Shown here piece after piece: positions 1 through 8,863 of a stretch of 64,000 bases of DNA. Position 1 is the first letter of the stretch; each line of letters starts with the position of its first letter. The notes beneath the pieces were generated by a model that was not told the origin of the DNA, ran no database searches, and saw nothing but the letters and a program-made list of their open reading frames with translations. A program made the translations under genes and the position numbers. The stretch comes from Paraburkholderia caribensis (GTDB taxonomy: Bacteria > Pseudomonadota > Gammaproteobacteria > Burkholderiales > Burkholderiaceae), in contig NZ_CP026102.1 in assembly GCF_002902945.1 (NCBI RefSeq), forward strand, positions 1,860,001 through 1,924,000, written 5' to 3'.

Positions 1-187
1 CCAGCTGACTTGTATGTTCCGCGCTTACACTCCACATCCAGCGTCCATTTTCAAACACGGCGCCACATTCTCGGCAGCCGGTGCCACCCTGCTCGCGAGC
101 TGGCGACCGATAGCTATCGGTTGTGTGTGGCTGGAACCGTTTGTCTCGGCGCATCGTCGACACGTTCCGGTTGCGAGACTCTGTCAT
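1..187 (-). CDS. BCAM0308-type zinc-ribbon protein, N-terminal part (runs off the window)
   Basis: The minus strand codes for the first 62 residues of a protein that continues past base 1. It is a close paralogue of the complete protein at 16580-17089: both share an MRRDxxFQ stretch, a TDSYR stretch and a Q-G-G-x-x-C-R-E-C-G knuckle followed by GRW. The CxxC is the first half of a probable zinc ribbon. The ATG at 185-187 has GGAGA seven bases upstream and aligns with the start of the paralogue. A FNR-like box lies 110 bases upstream. I know this family only as a Burkholderia protein of unknown function. The identification rests on the paralogue in this window. Confidence 0.75.
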   Translation of the reverse strand, partial: MTESRNRNVSTMRRDKRFQPHTTDSYRSPAREQGGTGCRECGAVFENGRWMWSVSAEHTSQL

Positions 188-297
188 GATTTGTCTCCAG
201 ATAAATTTCTATGACTTTCTATCCGCCACCCAGCGTATTCTGCACCGCGGGTGGTGCTGACTTATGAACTATCTTCGGCCATCGGCCACGCCCCGGG

Positions 298-311
298 TTG
301 ACCGACATCAA
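298..311 (-). promoter_or_regulatory. FNR/FixK-like box, TTGACCGACATCAA
   Basis: This palindrome matches TTGAY-N4-RTCAA. Read on the minus strand, a -10-like GAAGAT begins 21 nt after it, the spacing expected of a class II Crp/FNR-activated promoter. It would drive the partial zinc-ribbon gene that starts at 187. Confidence 0.6.
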
Positions 312-400
312 CGGACCGCCTGTCTCGTCTTCGAGCTTTTTTGCAGCGCGGAATAAAGACGACACGTCTGATCTTCGACGCGCCAGGCCGTCACAGCCGG

Positions 401-853
401 TCATGCACGCTGCTTCAGTTCAAAATGTGGTTGCCGCCCCGCGATGAGCGACAGTTCCGACAGCAGCGCACACGCCGAATCAAGCAGATCATCTAGCGAA
501 ATGACGCCAACCAGTTCTCTGGCTTCGTCGACAACAGGCACGCGGCGGATCGCATGCAATCGCATCCGCTTCGCGATTTGCCACGCGTCTTCCCAGTCAT
601 AGGCGCAGACAAGCGACGAGGACATCACATCGTCGACAAACAGTCTGGACGCGTCGACGTCTCGTGCAAGTACCTCGAGAACAATGTCCCGGTCGGTCAG
701 TATCCCCTTTGGACGCAGTTTGCCGTCCGGGGTCTCCTCCACGACAACGATATCGCCGACATGATGAACGCGCATGATCTTGCATGCTTCCAGAACAGTT
801 GTGCCCAGCAGGCACGTAATGACCTCTCTCGTGCAAATATCGGCGGCTTTCAT
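401..853 (-). CDS. CBS-domain pair protein (stress/hypoxia type)
   Basis: A 150-residue protein made of two CBS domains. Each has the typical core: a TDRDIVLE stretch near residue 57 ending CBS1, and RRVPVVD plus VGVISLDDLL in CBS2. Such modules bind adenine nucleotides and act as energy sensors. It resembles the other CBS protein in this window (22018-22482) and the Hrp1 type known from mycobacterial hypoxia. The start was set at 853 because GGAGG precedes that ATG and the paralogue begins in the same way (MKxxDIC). A longer reading frame back to 946 would add 31 residues without family similarity and would overlap the end of the DHH gene. A near-consensus FNR box lies 68 bases upstream. Confidence 0.88.
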   Translation of the reverse strand: MKAADICTREVITCLLGTTVLEACKIMRVHHVGDIVVVEETPDGKLRPKGILTDRDIVLEVLARDVDASRLFVDDVMSSSLVCAYDWEDAWQIAKRMRLHAIRRVPVVDEARELVGVISLDDLLDSACALLSELSLIAGRQPHFELKQRA

Positions 854-920
854 ACTGTCCTCCTCACTCGATGGAACGCGTAGCAATGTCATCAGGCTAG
901 CGGGGTGGGCTAGGCCGACC

Positions 921-934
921 TTGATCGACGTCAT
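921..934 (-). promoter_or_regulatory. FNR-like box, one mismatch, TTGATCGACGTCAT
   Basis: It matches TTGAY-N4-RTCAA except for the last base. TAGCCT follows 21 nt downstream on the minus strand. It overlaps the stop codon of the DHH gene and would give the CBS gene at 401-853 its own promoter. Confidence 0.45.
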
Positions 935-1893
935 GCGGGCGAACAATGTCCGTAGCCGAGCATCGCGTCGAGGGCAGCGATAAACCCGTCGACCCTTGCA
1001 GGATCAAGTCCGTCGATGCCGGCGGCGGCACGTCTGCCGTTTCCGCCGAATTTCCTGCATAGGCGGTCTGCGCCGCACGGCGCTCTCACGCTGACGACAT
1101 ACTTACCGTCGGGCCGTGGCACAAGGACGGCATGCCCGCGCAAAGGCTCGCGTCTTGCCAGGAGGTTGGCGAACTCGCCTTGCACACGGTGTGACCATGC
1201 AGCCGCCGGCAACATATAGGCCGATGCGTTCGCTACGCGCTGCACCGTCGCGAGCCTTGAAGCACAATCGAGATCTTCCATGCGTGCCAGCGTCAGGCGG
1301 CCCGGCAGGTTGGTGGCCGCAATGAAATCCAAAGGATTTGGAAACGGCTGAATATTCCGATACATCGCGACAGGGTCGACCATCAGATCCGCAACGCTTT
1401 CTCCATATGCGTTGTAGTTGATCGCTTCGCCCAGTTCCCGCAGCCGCTGTTCCTCGGGAGGCGGCAGCGCACACGTGATGGCAAGCTGATGCGCGGCATG
1501 GGAAAGGTTGTCGCCGTACGCCGCGACTATCGCCCACAATCTGTTCTCGCCCCGAAGATAACGATTCACGATCAGGCCGGTGCATGTATCGGCTGACGTA
1601 TCGATATGCGTAGCCAGTCGGGCAACGTGCGGAATGCGCCCTGGAAAGTGATGATCGAAATACTCGACGTTGACGCCGTGATCGAGAAGCGACACGAGTG
1701 AAGTGCGGTTTGCATCGAGCGAGACATCAAACACAGTCACCTTATCGCCGGAACCGGCCCTTACGCGGCGCAGCAGGCAGACGTCGCGCTTGACCCCCGT
1801 AACTAGCTGCGCATCGACAGGATGCTTGAGCCTCAGTTGATGCAGCGCACAGATTCCGTCGGCGTCGCCATTAAACACATCGAAGTGAGCCAC
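931..1893 (-). CDS. DHH-family phosphoesterase
   Basis: A 320-residue protein of the DHH superfamily (RecJ, NrnA and related metal-dependent phosphoesterases). Motif I is the FNGDADG stretch at residues 7-13, Asp56 lies in a VFDVS strand, and the signature DHH is at residues 80-82. The C-terminus has a GGNGRRAAAG stretch like the substrate-binding DHHA1 part. The substrate is not evident; small oligonucleotides or cyclic dinucleotide products are plausible from the family. It starts with GTG three bases after the stop of the upstream kinase-like gene, with GGAG overlapping that stop, so the two are probably translationally coupled. Confidence 0.85.
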   Translation of the reverse strand: MAHFDVFNGDADGICALHQLRLKHPVDAQLVTGVKRDVCLLRRVRAGSGDKVTVFDVSLDANRTSLVSLLDHGVNVEYFDHHFPGRIPHVARLATHIDTSADTCTGLIVNRYLRGENRLWAIVAAYGDNLSHAAHQLAITCALPPPEEQRLRELGEAINYNAYGESVADLMVDPVAMYRNIQPFPNPLDFIAATNLPGRLTLARMEDLDCASRLATVQRVANASAYMLPAAAWSHRVQGEFANLLARREPLRGHAVLVPRPDGKYVVSVRAPCGADRLCRKFGGNGRRAAAGIDGLDPARVDGFIAALDAMLGYGHCSPA

Positions 1894-1896
1894 CTG

Positions 1897-3066
1897 TCAC
1901 TCCATTGGAGGAAACATCGGGCGTATCACTTGTGCGCCAGTTTGCAGCGCGACCGCACACTGTCGCGCATGTGCCTCCCCAATCCTCAAATAGGTCAGCG
2001 CGCGTCTGTGCCAATGTCCAGCCCGTCCAGTCTTGCGTTCGAGCAGATGTGCGGCAGCCAGTCTCGCTCTAACGGTAGCGGGAATGCTTTGATAGAAATG
2101 GAGCAGGCCCTCATCGACGGGATCGTGCATCGACTCGGCATACGCATCGAGAAGCACGGCTCCGATCTTGGGGGCGCCCAGGCGCTCGCATTCGAGCGCG
2201 AGAAAGCCCACCTCATCGAGGGTATCGATCGTCCGCAACCGCTCTGAAAATTCAAGACAATCGATGATCCCTATGGGCCGCGTCAGGCAAACATGTTCGG
2301 GACGGAGATCGCCATGACACTCCCTGATCCAACCGTGCGCGACACGCAGTTCGAGCCGGTTCAACACGCCGGTCAACATCGCGAGTTGGATGCCGCACAA
2401 TCGCCGGATGTCGAAAGACTGTCGGGTCATGATGCGTGTCAGTACCGACTCGTTTCGCGCGATCTCTGACAGGAAGTGCGCGTGGTAAGCGGACGCGCTC
2501 ATTTTGGCGCCTGGTAACGCACGATAGAACGTGCTGAGTCTTCGAACGATCCTTGCGATATCGGACTCGCGAACGGCGCCCCGCGCAAGCGCGCGATCGA
2601 GCATCAATCCTTCGGGCAATCGCCGCATCTTGAGAAGCCAGTCGACCACCTTCCCCGATCTGCCAACGCGCAGCACACCATCGGCACAGAGCGTAAGCGG
2701 AACGATCCCAAGATAAACCGATGGCGACAAACGGCGGTTCAGCCGAAGCTCCGTCTCGCAATTCCGTTTTCGTGCCGCCACGCTGCGCAAATCGACAGCA
2801 TCGTAGCGCCCCGGCTTTTTGAGCTTCCACGCATGACGGGTCGTGAGAAAAACCCAGGACAGATGCGTCTCGATCACTTCGACACGGCGTGTCCGGTCAG
2901 GCCACACATCACGTTCCTGCAGCCGCGCAACCTTTCTCTTTGGAGACATGCCTGCTGCATCGCCTTGCTTCCTGTTGCTTCTGCGTTTTCGCTTGCGAGA
3001 ACTCGCACCCACTTTTTCGATCGTATCGGCCATCCCTGCTTCAATGTTCGTCATATCACAGTCCAC
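1897..3066 (-). CDS. Aminoglycoside-phosphotransferase-fold kinase (COG2187 type)
   Basis: A 389-residue protein with the kinase-like fold of choline/aminoglycoside phosphotransferases. The catalytic loop HGDLRPEH is at about residues 251-258 and the metal-binding IIDCLEF at 267-273. The N-terminal lobe includes WVFLTTRHAWKLKKPG with a candidate ATP lysine. COG2187 proteins often carry an extra C-terminal P-loop kinase domain, which is absent here. The natural substrate is unknown, and I would not call it an antibiotic resistance gene. The first 50 residues are basic and poorly conserved. The GTG at 3066 follows the esterase stop by eight bases; an ATG at 3054 is an alternative. It lies in one tight operon with the esterase and the DHH gene. 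Confidence 0.82.
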   Translation of the reverse strand: MDCDMTNIEAGMADTIEKVGASSRKRKRRSNRKQGDAAGMSPKRKVARLQERDVWPDRTRRVEVIETHLSWVFLTTRHAWKLKKPGRYDAVDLRSVAARKRNCETELRLNRRLSPSVYLGIVPLTLCADGVLRVGRSGKVVDWLLKMRRLPEGLMLDRALARGAVRESDIARIVRRLSTFYRALPGAKMSASAYHAHFLSEIARNESVLTRIMTRQSFDIRRLCGIQLAMLTGVLNRLELRVAHGWIRECHGDLRPEHVCLTRPIGIIDCLEFSERLRTIDTLDEVGFLALECERLGAPKIGAVLLDAYAESMHDPVDEGLLHFYQSIPATVRARLAAAHLLERKTGRAGHWHRRALTYLRIGEAHARQCAVALQTGAQVIRPMFPPME

Positions 3067-3074
3067 GGGCCGCT

Positions 3075-4397
3075 CTACACAAAAGGCGTCTCGGCAGTCC
3101 CCTCACGTCTATGCCACCCGGCGGCCGGTTCGAGTGGCTCGAGCGCGCTGGTTTCGTCGAGATGAAAGAGCGCGTCGAACTGTGACGCGAGCGTCGCTTC
3201 GAAATAGTGGCTCTGTCGCTCGGTCTGCGGCAGATACAGCACACCGATCGCCCGCTCAAGCAGCGGTTCATCAAGCGGACGAGCGCCTTCGTCCTGCATC
3301 GGCAAGAAGAAGCGGTCGTAGCCTGTGCTGTGAAAGAGATGCTCCCAGCTATCGGGTAACGCGGGACGCACCCATTTCTGCTCGACCTCGCCGTCCCAGT
3401 GCGATGCCGCCGACACATGCCCTGTGTACGTCGTGAATCCGACCAGCAGCGCCCGATGCTGAGCGTTCTCGCGCACGATCTGGCCGAGATTCCACTCCCC
3501 GCGACGCCGCGACTCTGTTGCACGGGCGTCGCCGAGGTGTGAGTTATGCGCCCAGACGACGACCTTGCCACTGCCGCCGCGGCGCATGCGATAGCGGGCC
3601 AGTGCGAACAGCGTGCCGGCCATGTGAGCGTCGCGCAGATTCCAGGTGTTCAGCCGGCTGCTGAACATCCCACGGTAGTACGCTTCGGCGTTGACCACGA
3701 CCTGCGCATTCTGTTCGGCAAAGAACTGCGCATCGAGTGCGTCGGTTCCGTCGCGCGCCAGATAGTCGTATTCGTCTGCGCGCAACTGAAGAAGCTGCCG
3801 TACCGCACCGGCCTGAGCGGCAGGCCGGGCGCCGACGGCGGCAGCATAGCCGTAGGCCTGCGGCTCCCGCACATGGTCCAACGCAGAATAACGCACGCGC
3901 GCCGTCGCCGCCTCTGCGGGGTCCACACCCTCGAGGTACCGGATGACCGCGTCCGCAGATCGGTAGAGGCTGTAGAGATCGAGCCCATACACTCCCACCC
4001 GTTTCCGCTGCGGGCGCGTTGCGTTGATCGTGCGCAGCGCCACAATAAAGTCGCGCACTTCCCGATTGCGCCACATCCACACCGGGAAGCGCTCGAAGTC
4101 ACCAAGCGCCGAGGTAGCGTCGTCGGTTCCCTCAGCCTGCACGAAACGATCGATGCGCCACGCGTCGGGCCAGTCTCCTTCAATGGCGACGGTGTCGAAA
4201 CCGTTCTCGGCGATGAGCCGTAACGTGATCTCCGCACGCATTCGATAAAACTCGGCCGTGCCGTGAGTCGCCTCGCCAAGCAGCACCAGGTCGCGGCCGT
4301 GTGTCATTTCCAGCAATGCGTCGTAGTCGCTTGCGTTTCCGTTCAGACGCTGTCCAAGCGCGCGAACAGCAAGGAATGGTGTTTTGGAGGGCTGCAT
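3075..4397 (-). CDS. Erythromycin-esterase-family hydrolase
   Basis: A 440-residue protein of the EreA/EreB superfamily. The active-site region LLGEATHGTAEFYRMR is at residues 39-54 with the key Glu42, His45 and Arg52. Further motifs are AIEGDWPDAW, YGLDLYSLYRS and WAHNSHLGDA. Most chromosomal members act on unknown esters rather than macrolides. The ATG at 4397 is preceded by GGAG; the open frame upstream to 4562 overlaps the phosphoribosyltransferase gene and has no family similarity. In mycobacteria this domain is fused to a phosphoribosyltransferase (Rv2030c, hypoxia-induced). Here the two are separate neighbouring genes, which suggests a shared pathway. Confidence 0.88.
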   Translation of the reverse strand: MQPSKTPFLAVRALGQRLNGNASDYDALLEMTHGRDLVLLGEATHGTAEFYRMRAEITLRLIAENGFDTVAIEGDWPDAWRIDRFVQAEGTDDATSALGDFERFPVWMWRNREVRDFIVALRTINATRPQRKRVGVYGLDLYSLYRSADAVIRYLEGVDPAEAATARVRYSALDHVREPQAYGYAAAVGARPAAQAGAVRQLLQLRADEYDYLARDGTDALDAQFFAEQNAQVVVNAEAYYRGMFSSRLNTWNLRDAHMAGTLFALARYRMRRGGSGKVVVWAHNSHLGDARATESRRRGEWNLGQIVRENAQHRALLVGFTTYTGHVSAASHWDGEVEQKWVRPALPDSWEHLFHSTGYDRFFLPMQDEGARPLDEPLLERAIGVLYLPQTERQSHYFEATLASQFDALFHLDETSALEPLEPAAGWHRREGTAETPFV

Positions 4398-4489
4398 GAT
4401 GAAATTCTCCGTGCGGGATACGAACGTGGCGCGATAGCACGACAAACGCAACGGGTGCGGCTTGCTGGACACGCCAGCCGAAAGGTCGA

Positions 4490-5203
4490 TCAAGCCGTGC
4501 CACCTTTCGGCGAAGCGGCGTGCGCGCCCCCGTCTTCGCCAAACGAGGCTTTCTGTTGCCAAGCCTGCGCGGACGCCAGGCAGGCCCGCACCTCTTCGTC
4601 GGTCGTCTGCGTGAAATCAATGTAGAACTGTCCGATCCCCATGAACCAGTCCGGCTGCATCACGCAGATGAAATCATCCGCAACCGACTCGAAACTGGCT
4701 TCGGCACCGGCCGGGCATACGGGCACCGCGACGACAATCCGCGTCGGACGCCGAGTGCGCAATGCGTTAAGCGCTGCGTGCATCGTTGATCCCGTCGCCA
4801 TGCCGTCATCCACAACGATGACTGTTTTTCCTTCCACGGCAGCTGGCGGCTGCGCTCCCCGGTAGGCGGACTCGCGGCGATGAAGTTCGATGCGTTCGCG
4901 CGCGATCGCCTCCATGATCTGCTCCTCGCTCACTGAAACGGCACGCAGCACTGACTCGTTGAGATACAGTGCGTCGCCCGTCGCGATGGCCCCAATTGCA
5001 AGCTCGGGGTTATGCGGTGCGCCGAGTTTGCGCACGACCAGCACGTCGAATGGGCAGCGCAAAGCCTCCGCCACCTCATATCCGACTGGAACGCCGCCTC
5101 GTGGCAGCGCCAGCACGACGATGTCGCTGCGTCCGGCGAAAGGCTCCAGCACCGCTGCGAGTTGCCTGCCCGCGTCGATACGGTTTCGAAAGATGTCGCC
5201 CAT
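4490..5203 (-). CDS. Phosphoribosyltransferase-family protein
   Basis: A 237-residue type I phosphoribosyltransferase. The PRPP-binding loop VIVVDDGMATGST is at residues 128-140. Near the N-terminus is LALPRGGVPVGYEVA, the usual second signature of this family, and the protein is long for a free PRTase. These proteins are typically found beside or fused to dienelactone-hydrolase-like or erythromycin-esterase-like domains, and both are its direct neighbours here (5300-5953 and 3075-4397). The base or substrate used is unknown. The ATG at 5203 has only a weak ribosome binding site. The C-terminal 20 residues are low complexity. Confidence 0.86.
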   Translation of the reverse strand: MGDIFRNRIDAGRQLAAVLEPFAGRSDIVVLALPRGGVPVGYEVAEALRCPFDVLVVRKLGAPHNPELAIGAIATGDALYLNESVLRAVSVSEEQIMEAIARERIELHRRESAYRGAQPPAAVEGKTVIVVDDGMATGSTMHAALNALRTRRPTRIVVAVPVCPAGAEASFESVADDFICVMQPDWFMGIGQFYIDFTQTTDEEVRACLASAQAWQQKASFGEDGGAHAASPKGGTA

Positions 5204-5299
5204 TGTCGATGTCCAGTAAGCAGTATGCTGCGCGCCGTGGCTAGCCAGGGAAGCTCAACCTTTTTGCCTCCGTGTGCGCGCGCAAGGAATGATCGTCGT

Positions 5300-5953
5300 T
5301 CAGGTCAACGGGGCAATCAGCCAGCGCGCGAACCAGCCCGCTGCCAGGCGCGTCACTTCGTCGAGCGCGCCGGGTTCCTCGAAAAGATGCGTTGCACCCG
5401 GAACGATCTCCACGCGATGCCCGCAGGTTAGTTGCCCAGCTGCCCTATCGTTTAGCCGGATCACCTCCGTGTCGAGTCCACCAACGATCAGCAACGTTGG
5501 TGCGGAGACCGACGGGAGCGCCGCTCGCGCCAGGTCCGGGCGCCCGCCCCTCGACACGATGGCATCGACGGAGCTCACCTCCGCCGCCGCGACAAGTGCT
5601 GCAGCAGCGCCGGTACTCGCGCCGAAAAGCCCCACGCGGAGCGTCGCAGTGTCCGGCCTTTGCCTCAGCCAGCCAAGGGTCGCGGACAGTCGGCGAGCCA
5701 GCAATGGGATATTGAAACGGTACGTCGCGTCGACGTCGTCGTGGCGCTGCTCCTCGAGCGTCAGCAGGTCGAACAGCAGCGTTGCGAAACCCGCGTGCTG
5801 CAGACCTGCCGCCACCTGCCGGTTTCGTGGGCTGAAGCGGCTGCTGCCGCTACCGTGCACGAACACGACCACCGCACGCGAATCGTCGGGAATTTCCAGA
5901 ATCCCGCCAAGCTTCACGTAATCAACGGGAATCTCCACCTGCAGCGTCTGCAT
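5300..5953 (-). CDS. Dienelactone-hydrolase-family alpha/beta hydrolase
   Basis: A 217-residue alpha/beta hydrolase. The oxyanion region FVHGSGSSR follows strand 3. The nucleophile elbow is GASTG with Ser113, the acid is Asp161 in GGLDTEV and the base is His189 in GATHLF. It is a small soluble hydrolase of the type often paired with a phosphoribosyltransferase, which is indeed the next gene. The ATG at 5953 has AGGAG eight bases upstream; the much longer open frame to 6226 is ignored because its extra residues look non-coding and cover a FNR-like box. That box (6092-6105) is 139 bases upstream of the start and probably drives this gene and the five that follow. Confidence 0.86.
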   Translation of the reverse strand: MQTLQVEIPVDYVKLGGILEIPDDSRAVVVFVHGSGSSRFSPRNRQVAAGLQHAGFATLLFDLLTLEEQRHDDVDATYRFNIPLLARRLSATLGWLRQRPDTATLRVGLFGASTGAAAALVAAAEVSSVDAIVSRGGRPDLARAALPSVSAPTLLIVGGLDTEVIRLNDRAAGQLTCGHRVEIVPGATHLFEEPGALDEVTRLAAGWFARWLIAPLT

Positions 5954-6091
5954 CTGTTTCTCCTGAGTACATCGCCGCGCTATACATCGGGTGACGGGGG
6001 CTTCAGCCTCCGGCCCTCCCCACGTCATCCCGTTCCATCGCGCGATGGCCGACCTCTTGCGTGAATGATCGTATTTGCTCCGCACTCGCGA

Positions 6092-6105
6092 TTGACCTCG
6101 ATCAA
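6092..6105 (-). promoter_or_regulatory. FNR/FixK-like box, TTGACCTCGATCAA
   Basis: A full match to TTGAY-N4-RTCAA. On the minus strand GATCAT begins exactly 21 nt after it (4 of 6 bases of TATAAT). This is the likely promoter of the hydrolase-PRTase-esterase-kinase-DHH operon. Confidence 0.65.
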
Positions 6106-6173
6106 CTCTCTGGTGCCGGCGAAGATCAACTGACCTCACATCCGCTGCGGCAGCAGCGCGCACGGCAACACAG

Positions 6174-6662
6174 TCACGTGGAGCCGTGCGGACGGCCGCC
6201 CCGTTTTGTTGGCGCCGCGTCGGCATGCGCGGAGCTACGGCGCATGCGCCGAATCCGCGCTCTTATGGCGAGCGCTGCAGCCGCGCCGATGCACATAATG
6301 ACGAACCACAGCACCAGCACATACCCGATCAGTTGCCAGAATTCGGCAACGCGCCGTTGCAGCACCCACGTCTGGTACGAGGCCGCATCGTCTGCCGCGT
6401 CAGGAAACGACGCGCGATACATGAAGAAGGCAAGGCAGCGATCGCTCTCAGGCAGTGCGGCAGCGAGCTGTGAACCGGCCGGTGACGCACGCACTGGCGC
6501 GCACTCCGGCGCTTTCATCCCCGCCACCACGCCGACGTCCACTGGGAAGTCGAAAATCGCGCCCAGCCAGGTCGTGGCGATGGCGAGCGTCGCACTGGCG
6601 CACACGACGTATATGCATCGGCTAAGCCAGCGATGCCAATCGGGACGACCGGCTTTATCCAT
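6174..6662 (-). CDS. Small membrane protein with two transmembrane segments
   Basis: A 162-residue protein with a hydrophobic helix near residues 14-35 (Y-V-V-C-A-S-A-T-L-A-I), a periplasmic loop of about 70 residues containing two cysteines, a second helix near 112-135 (Q-L-I-G-Y-V-L-V-L-W-F-V-I-M-C), and a very basic C-terminus. I do not recognise the family. The GGAGGAG ribosome binding site in front of the ATG at 6662 is strong. It is divergent from polX, and a FNR-like box sits between them. A short stretch at 15054-15134 looks like a broken copy of its first codons and ribosome binding site. Confidence 0.7.
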   Translation of the reverse strand: MDKAGRPDWHRWLSRCIYVVCASATLAIATTWLGAIFDFPVDVGVVAGMKAPECAPVRASPAGSQLAAALPESDRCLAFFMYRASFPDAADDAASYQTWVLQRRVAEFWQLIGYVLVLWFVIMCIGAAAALAIRARIRRMRRSSAHADAAPTKRGGRPHGST

Positions 6663-6811
6663 CGGGAACTCCTCCGCCCGCGCACCTGCTTGTTGAATGG
6701 CCGTGCGTGGAGATCAACGGCGCCGTCATCACCAGCAGACGCCTCGGGCCGACGGCGCTGTGGTACGAGACGGATCAATTTGAATCCTCGTCCCGCTGTA
6801 ACCACATCAAG

Positions 6812-6825
6812 TTGACATCGATCAA
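6812..6825. promoter_or_regulatory. FNR/FixK-like box, TTGACATCGATCAA, in a divergent promoter region
   Basis: A full match to TTGAY-N4-RTCAA midway between the membrane protein (start 6662) and polX (start 6967). No clear -10 hexamer lies at 21 nt in either direction. A second, one-mismatch copy (CTGATCTGGATCAA) is at 6857-6870. Confidence 0.55.
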
Positions 6826-6966
6826 GCACCAGTTCCGTTCCCTCGTTTCAGGGACGCTGATCTGGATCAACGGTTGGATCGCGCACGATGGCCATCCTGT
6901 ATTCGAACCGGGTTTTGCATTCACACACTTTCCCGCGTGACATTCCCAGCGCACCGCACTGAGCCC

Positions 6967-8724
6967 ATGCCAATCCATAATGTCGATATCGCCGACGTTT
7001 TCACCGAGATTGCCGACCTGCTTGAAATTCAGGGCGACAATCCGTTCCGCGTGCGCGCGTATCGCAATGCGGCGCGTTCGGTTGGCGAGTACGCGAGAAA
7101 CGTGCGAACGATGATCGCGGAGGGTGCCGACCTGAAAACGATTCCCGCGATCGGCGACGACCTTGCGCTCAAGATCCGCGAAATCGTCGCCACTGGCTCA
7201 TGCCCGCTACTTGCGAGCCTGCGAGCCCAGTTGCCGTCGGCAGTCGTCGCGTTACTGCGCGTGCCGGGCCTCGGACCAAAGCGCGTGCGGCAGCTCTACG
7301 AGCAACTGCATGTGCAGTCTCTGGAACAACTGGAGCAGGCCGCCGCGGAGGGCCGGATCCACACGTTGCGCGGATTCGGTCCGCTGACCGAGGCGCATAT
7401 CCTTGCAAACCTGCAGGGTCGCCTCGACAAATCGCGCCGCTTTCAATTCGCACAGGCCAGCCAGCGCGCGGAGGCATTGCTGGTCTGGCTCCGGGCATTG
7501 CCCGACGTAGAACGCGTGGAATCGGCGGGTAGCCTGCGGCGCCTGCGCGACACCGTTGGCGACATCGACATTCTCGCCACGGCACGCGATCCGGCCGCGG
7601 TCACCCAGAGGTTTGCCCATTATGACGACGCCACCGCGGTACTCGCGCATGGCCCTACCCGAGCAAGCATCGTGCTTCGCGGCGGACTGCAGGTCGATCT
7701 GCGCGTGGTCGAACCCCAGAGCTTCGGCGCTGCACTCACCTACTTCACCGGTTCGAAGGCGCATAACGTCGCGTTACGCCGCCTGGGCCAGGAACTCGGC
7801 CTTAAGGTCAACGAATACGGCGTTTTCCGCGGAAAGACGCGTATTGCCGGCGAGACCGAGGAGTCCGTCTATGCGAGCGTCGGCCTGCCGTGGATCGCGC
7901 CAGAGCTTCGCGAAGACCGGGGTGAGATCGAAGCGGCGCGAGACGCTTCCCTGCCTGCCCTGGTTACGTGCAGCGATCTGCGCGGAGACCTGCACACGCA
8001 TACGCTCGCCAGCGACGGCCGCGCATCGCTACGCGAGATGGCCCTTGCCGCCCGCGAGCGCGGCCTGTCGTATCTGGCCATTACGGATCATTCGAAGCGC
8101 CTGGCGATGACCCACGGCCTGGACGCAACGAGGCTCGCGGCACAGATCGGTGAGATCGACCAGCTCAACGCACAGTTAACGGGTATCACCCTGCTCAAGG
8201 GCATAGAAGTCGACATACTCGAAGACGGCCGGCTCGATCTTCCCGATGCTGTTCTTGCCCGGCTCGATCTTGTGGTCGGCGCGATTCACAGTCATTTCAA
8301 TCTGCCGCGCGAGCGCCAGACCGAGCGTATCCTTCGCGCGCTGGACCATCCCTCGATGACCATGCTGGCGCATCCTTCCGGCCGGCTGATCGGCAGCCGG
8401 GAACCAGCGGACATCGATATGTTGCGCGTGATCCGCAAGGCGAGGGAGCGCGGCTGCTTTCTGGAACTCAATGCCCAGCCCGAGCGCCTTGATCTGACCG
8501 ATACGGTCTGCCGCATGGCGAAGGATCACGGTGTACTGATTTCCATCGATTCCGACGCACACAGCGAGGCCCAGCTCGACAACTTGCGCTATGGCGTCAA
8601 TCAGGCGCGCCGCGGATGGCTGGAAAAAACGGATGTGCTGAACGCACGCTCGCTCGCGCAACTGCGCCCGCTGCTTGCGCGGACCATGCGCTCACGTACT
8701 CGCGAGGCTTCCGAGAGTCCATAG
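6967..8724 (+). CDS. polX: DNA polymerase/3'-5' exonuclease PolX
   Basis: A 585-residue protein with the standard bacterial PolX layout. It has an N-terminal helix-hairpin-helix region (residues 1-150, with VPGLGPKRVRQLY and LRGFGPLTE), a Pol-beta-type nucleotidyltransferase core with metal-binding GDIDIL at 198-203, and a C-terminal PHP domain opening with DLHTHTLASDGR and continuing with ITDHS, GIEVDI, AHPSG and DSDAH. The family does gap-filling repair synthesis with exonuclease and AP-endonuclease activity from the PHP domain. All PHP histidine and aspartate motifs are visible. The ATG at 6967 is chosen because the protein begins there with the usual V-x-I-A-D-x-F motif; the longer frame to 6874 is not conserved. 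Confidence 0.92.
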   Translation: MPIHNVDIADVFTEIADLLEIQGDNPFRVRAYRNAARSVGEYARNVRTMIAEGADLKTIPAIGDDLALKIREIVATGSCPLLASLRAQLPSAVVALLRVPGLGPKRVRQLYEQLHVQSLEQLEQAAAEGRIHTLRGFGPLTEAHILANLQGRLDKSRRFQFAQASQRAEALLVWLRALPDVERVESAGSLRRLRDTVGDIDILATARDPAAVTQRFAHYDDATAVLAHGPTRASIVLRGGLQVDLRVVEPQSFGAALTYFTGSKAHNVALRRLGQELGLKVNEYGVFRGKTRIAGETEESVYASVGLPWIAPELREDRGEIEAARDASLPALVTCSDLRGDLHTHTLASDGRASLREMALAARERGLSYLAITDHSKRLAMTHGLDATRLAAQIGEIDQLNAQLTGITLLKGIEVDILEDGRLDLPDAVLARLDLVVGAIHSHFNLPRERQTERILRALDHPSMTMLAHPSGRLIGSREPADIDMLRVIRKARERGCFLELNAQPERLDLTDTVCRMAKDHGVLISIDSDAHSEAQLDNLRYGVNQARRGWLEKTDVLNARSLAQLRPLLARTMRSRTREASESP

Positions 8725-8863
8725 GTTGCTTCGGTCAACCAGTCTGGCAGACGTATCTGGCAGGCGTGCAGCGGCTTAGCTGCACGCTTTGGAGAGACCA
8801 CGAAGAGCGCGTAGCGCATGCTCACGCCGCACGAATGCAAACAGACCACCAGGAGACATCACG

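Noticed and set aside
219..404. A 61-codon minus-strand frame with an ATGA overlap to the CBS gene
   Set aside because: It has no ribosome binding site and no family, and a FNR-like box that fits the next gene lies inside it.
8725..8863. TTGCTTCGGTCAA before the PRPP-synthase-like gene as a FNR site
   Set aside because: The half-sites are one base too close and the left half does not match.
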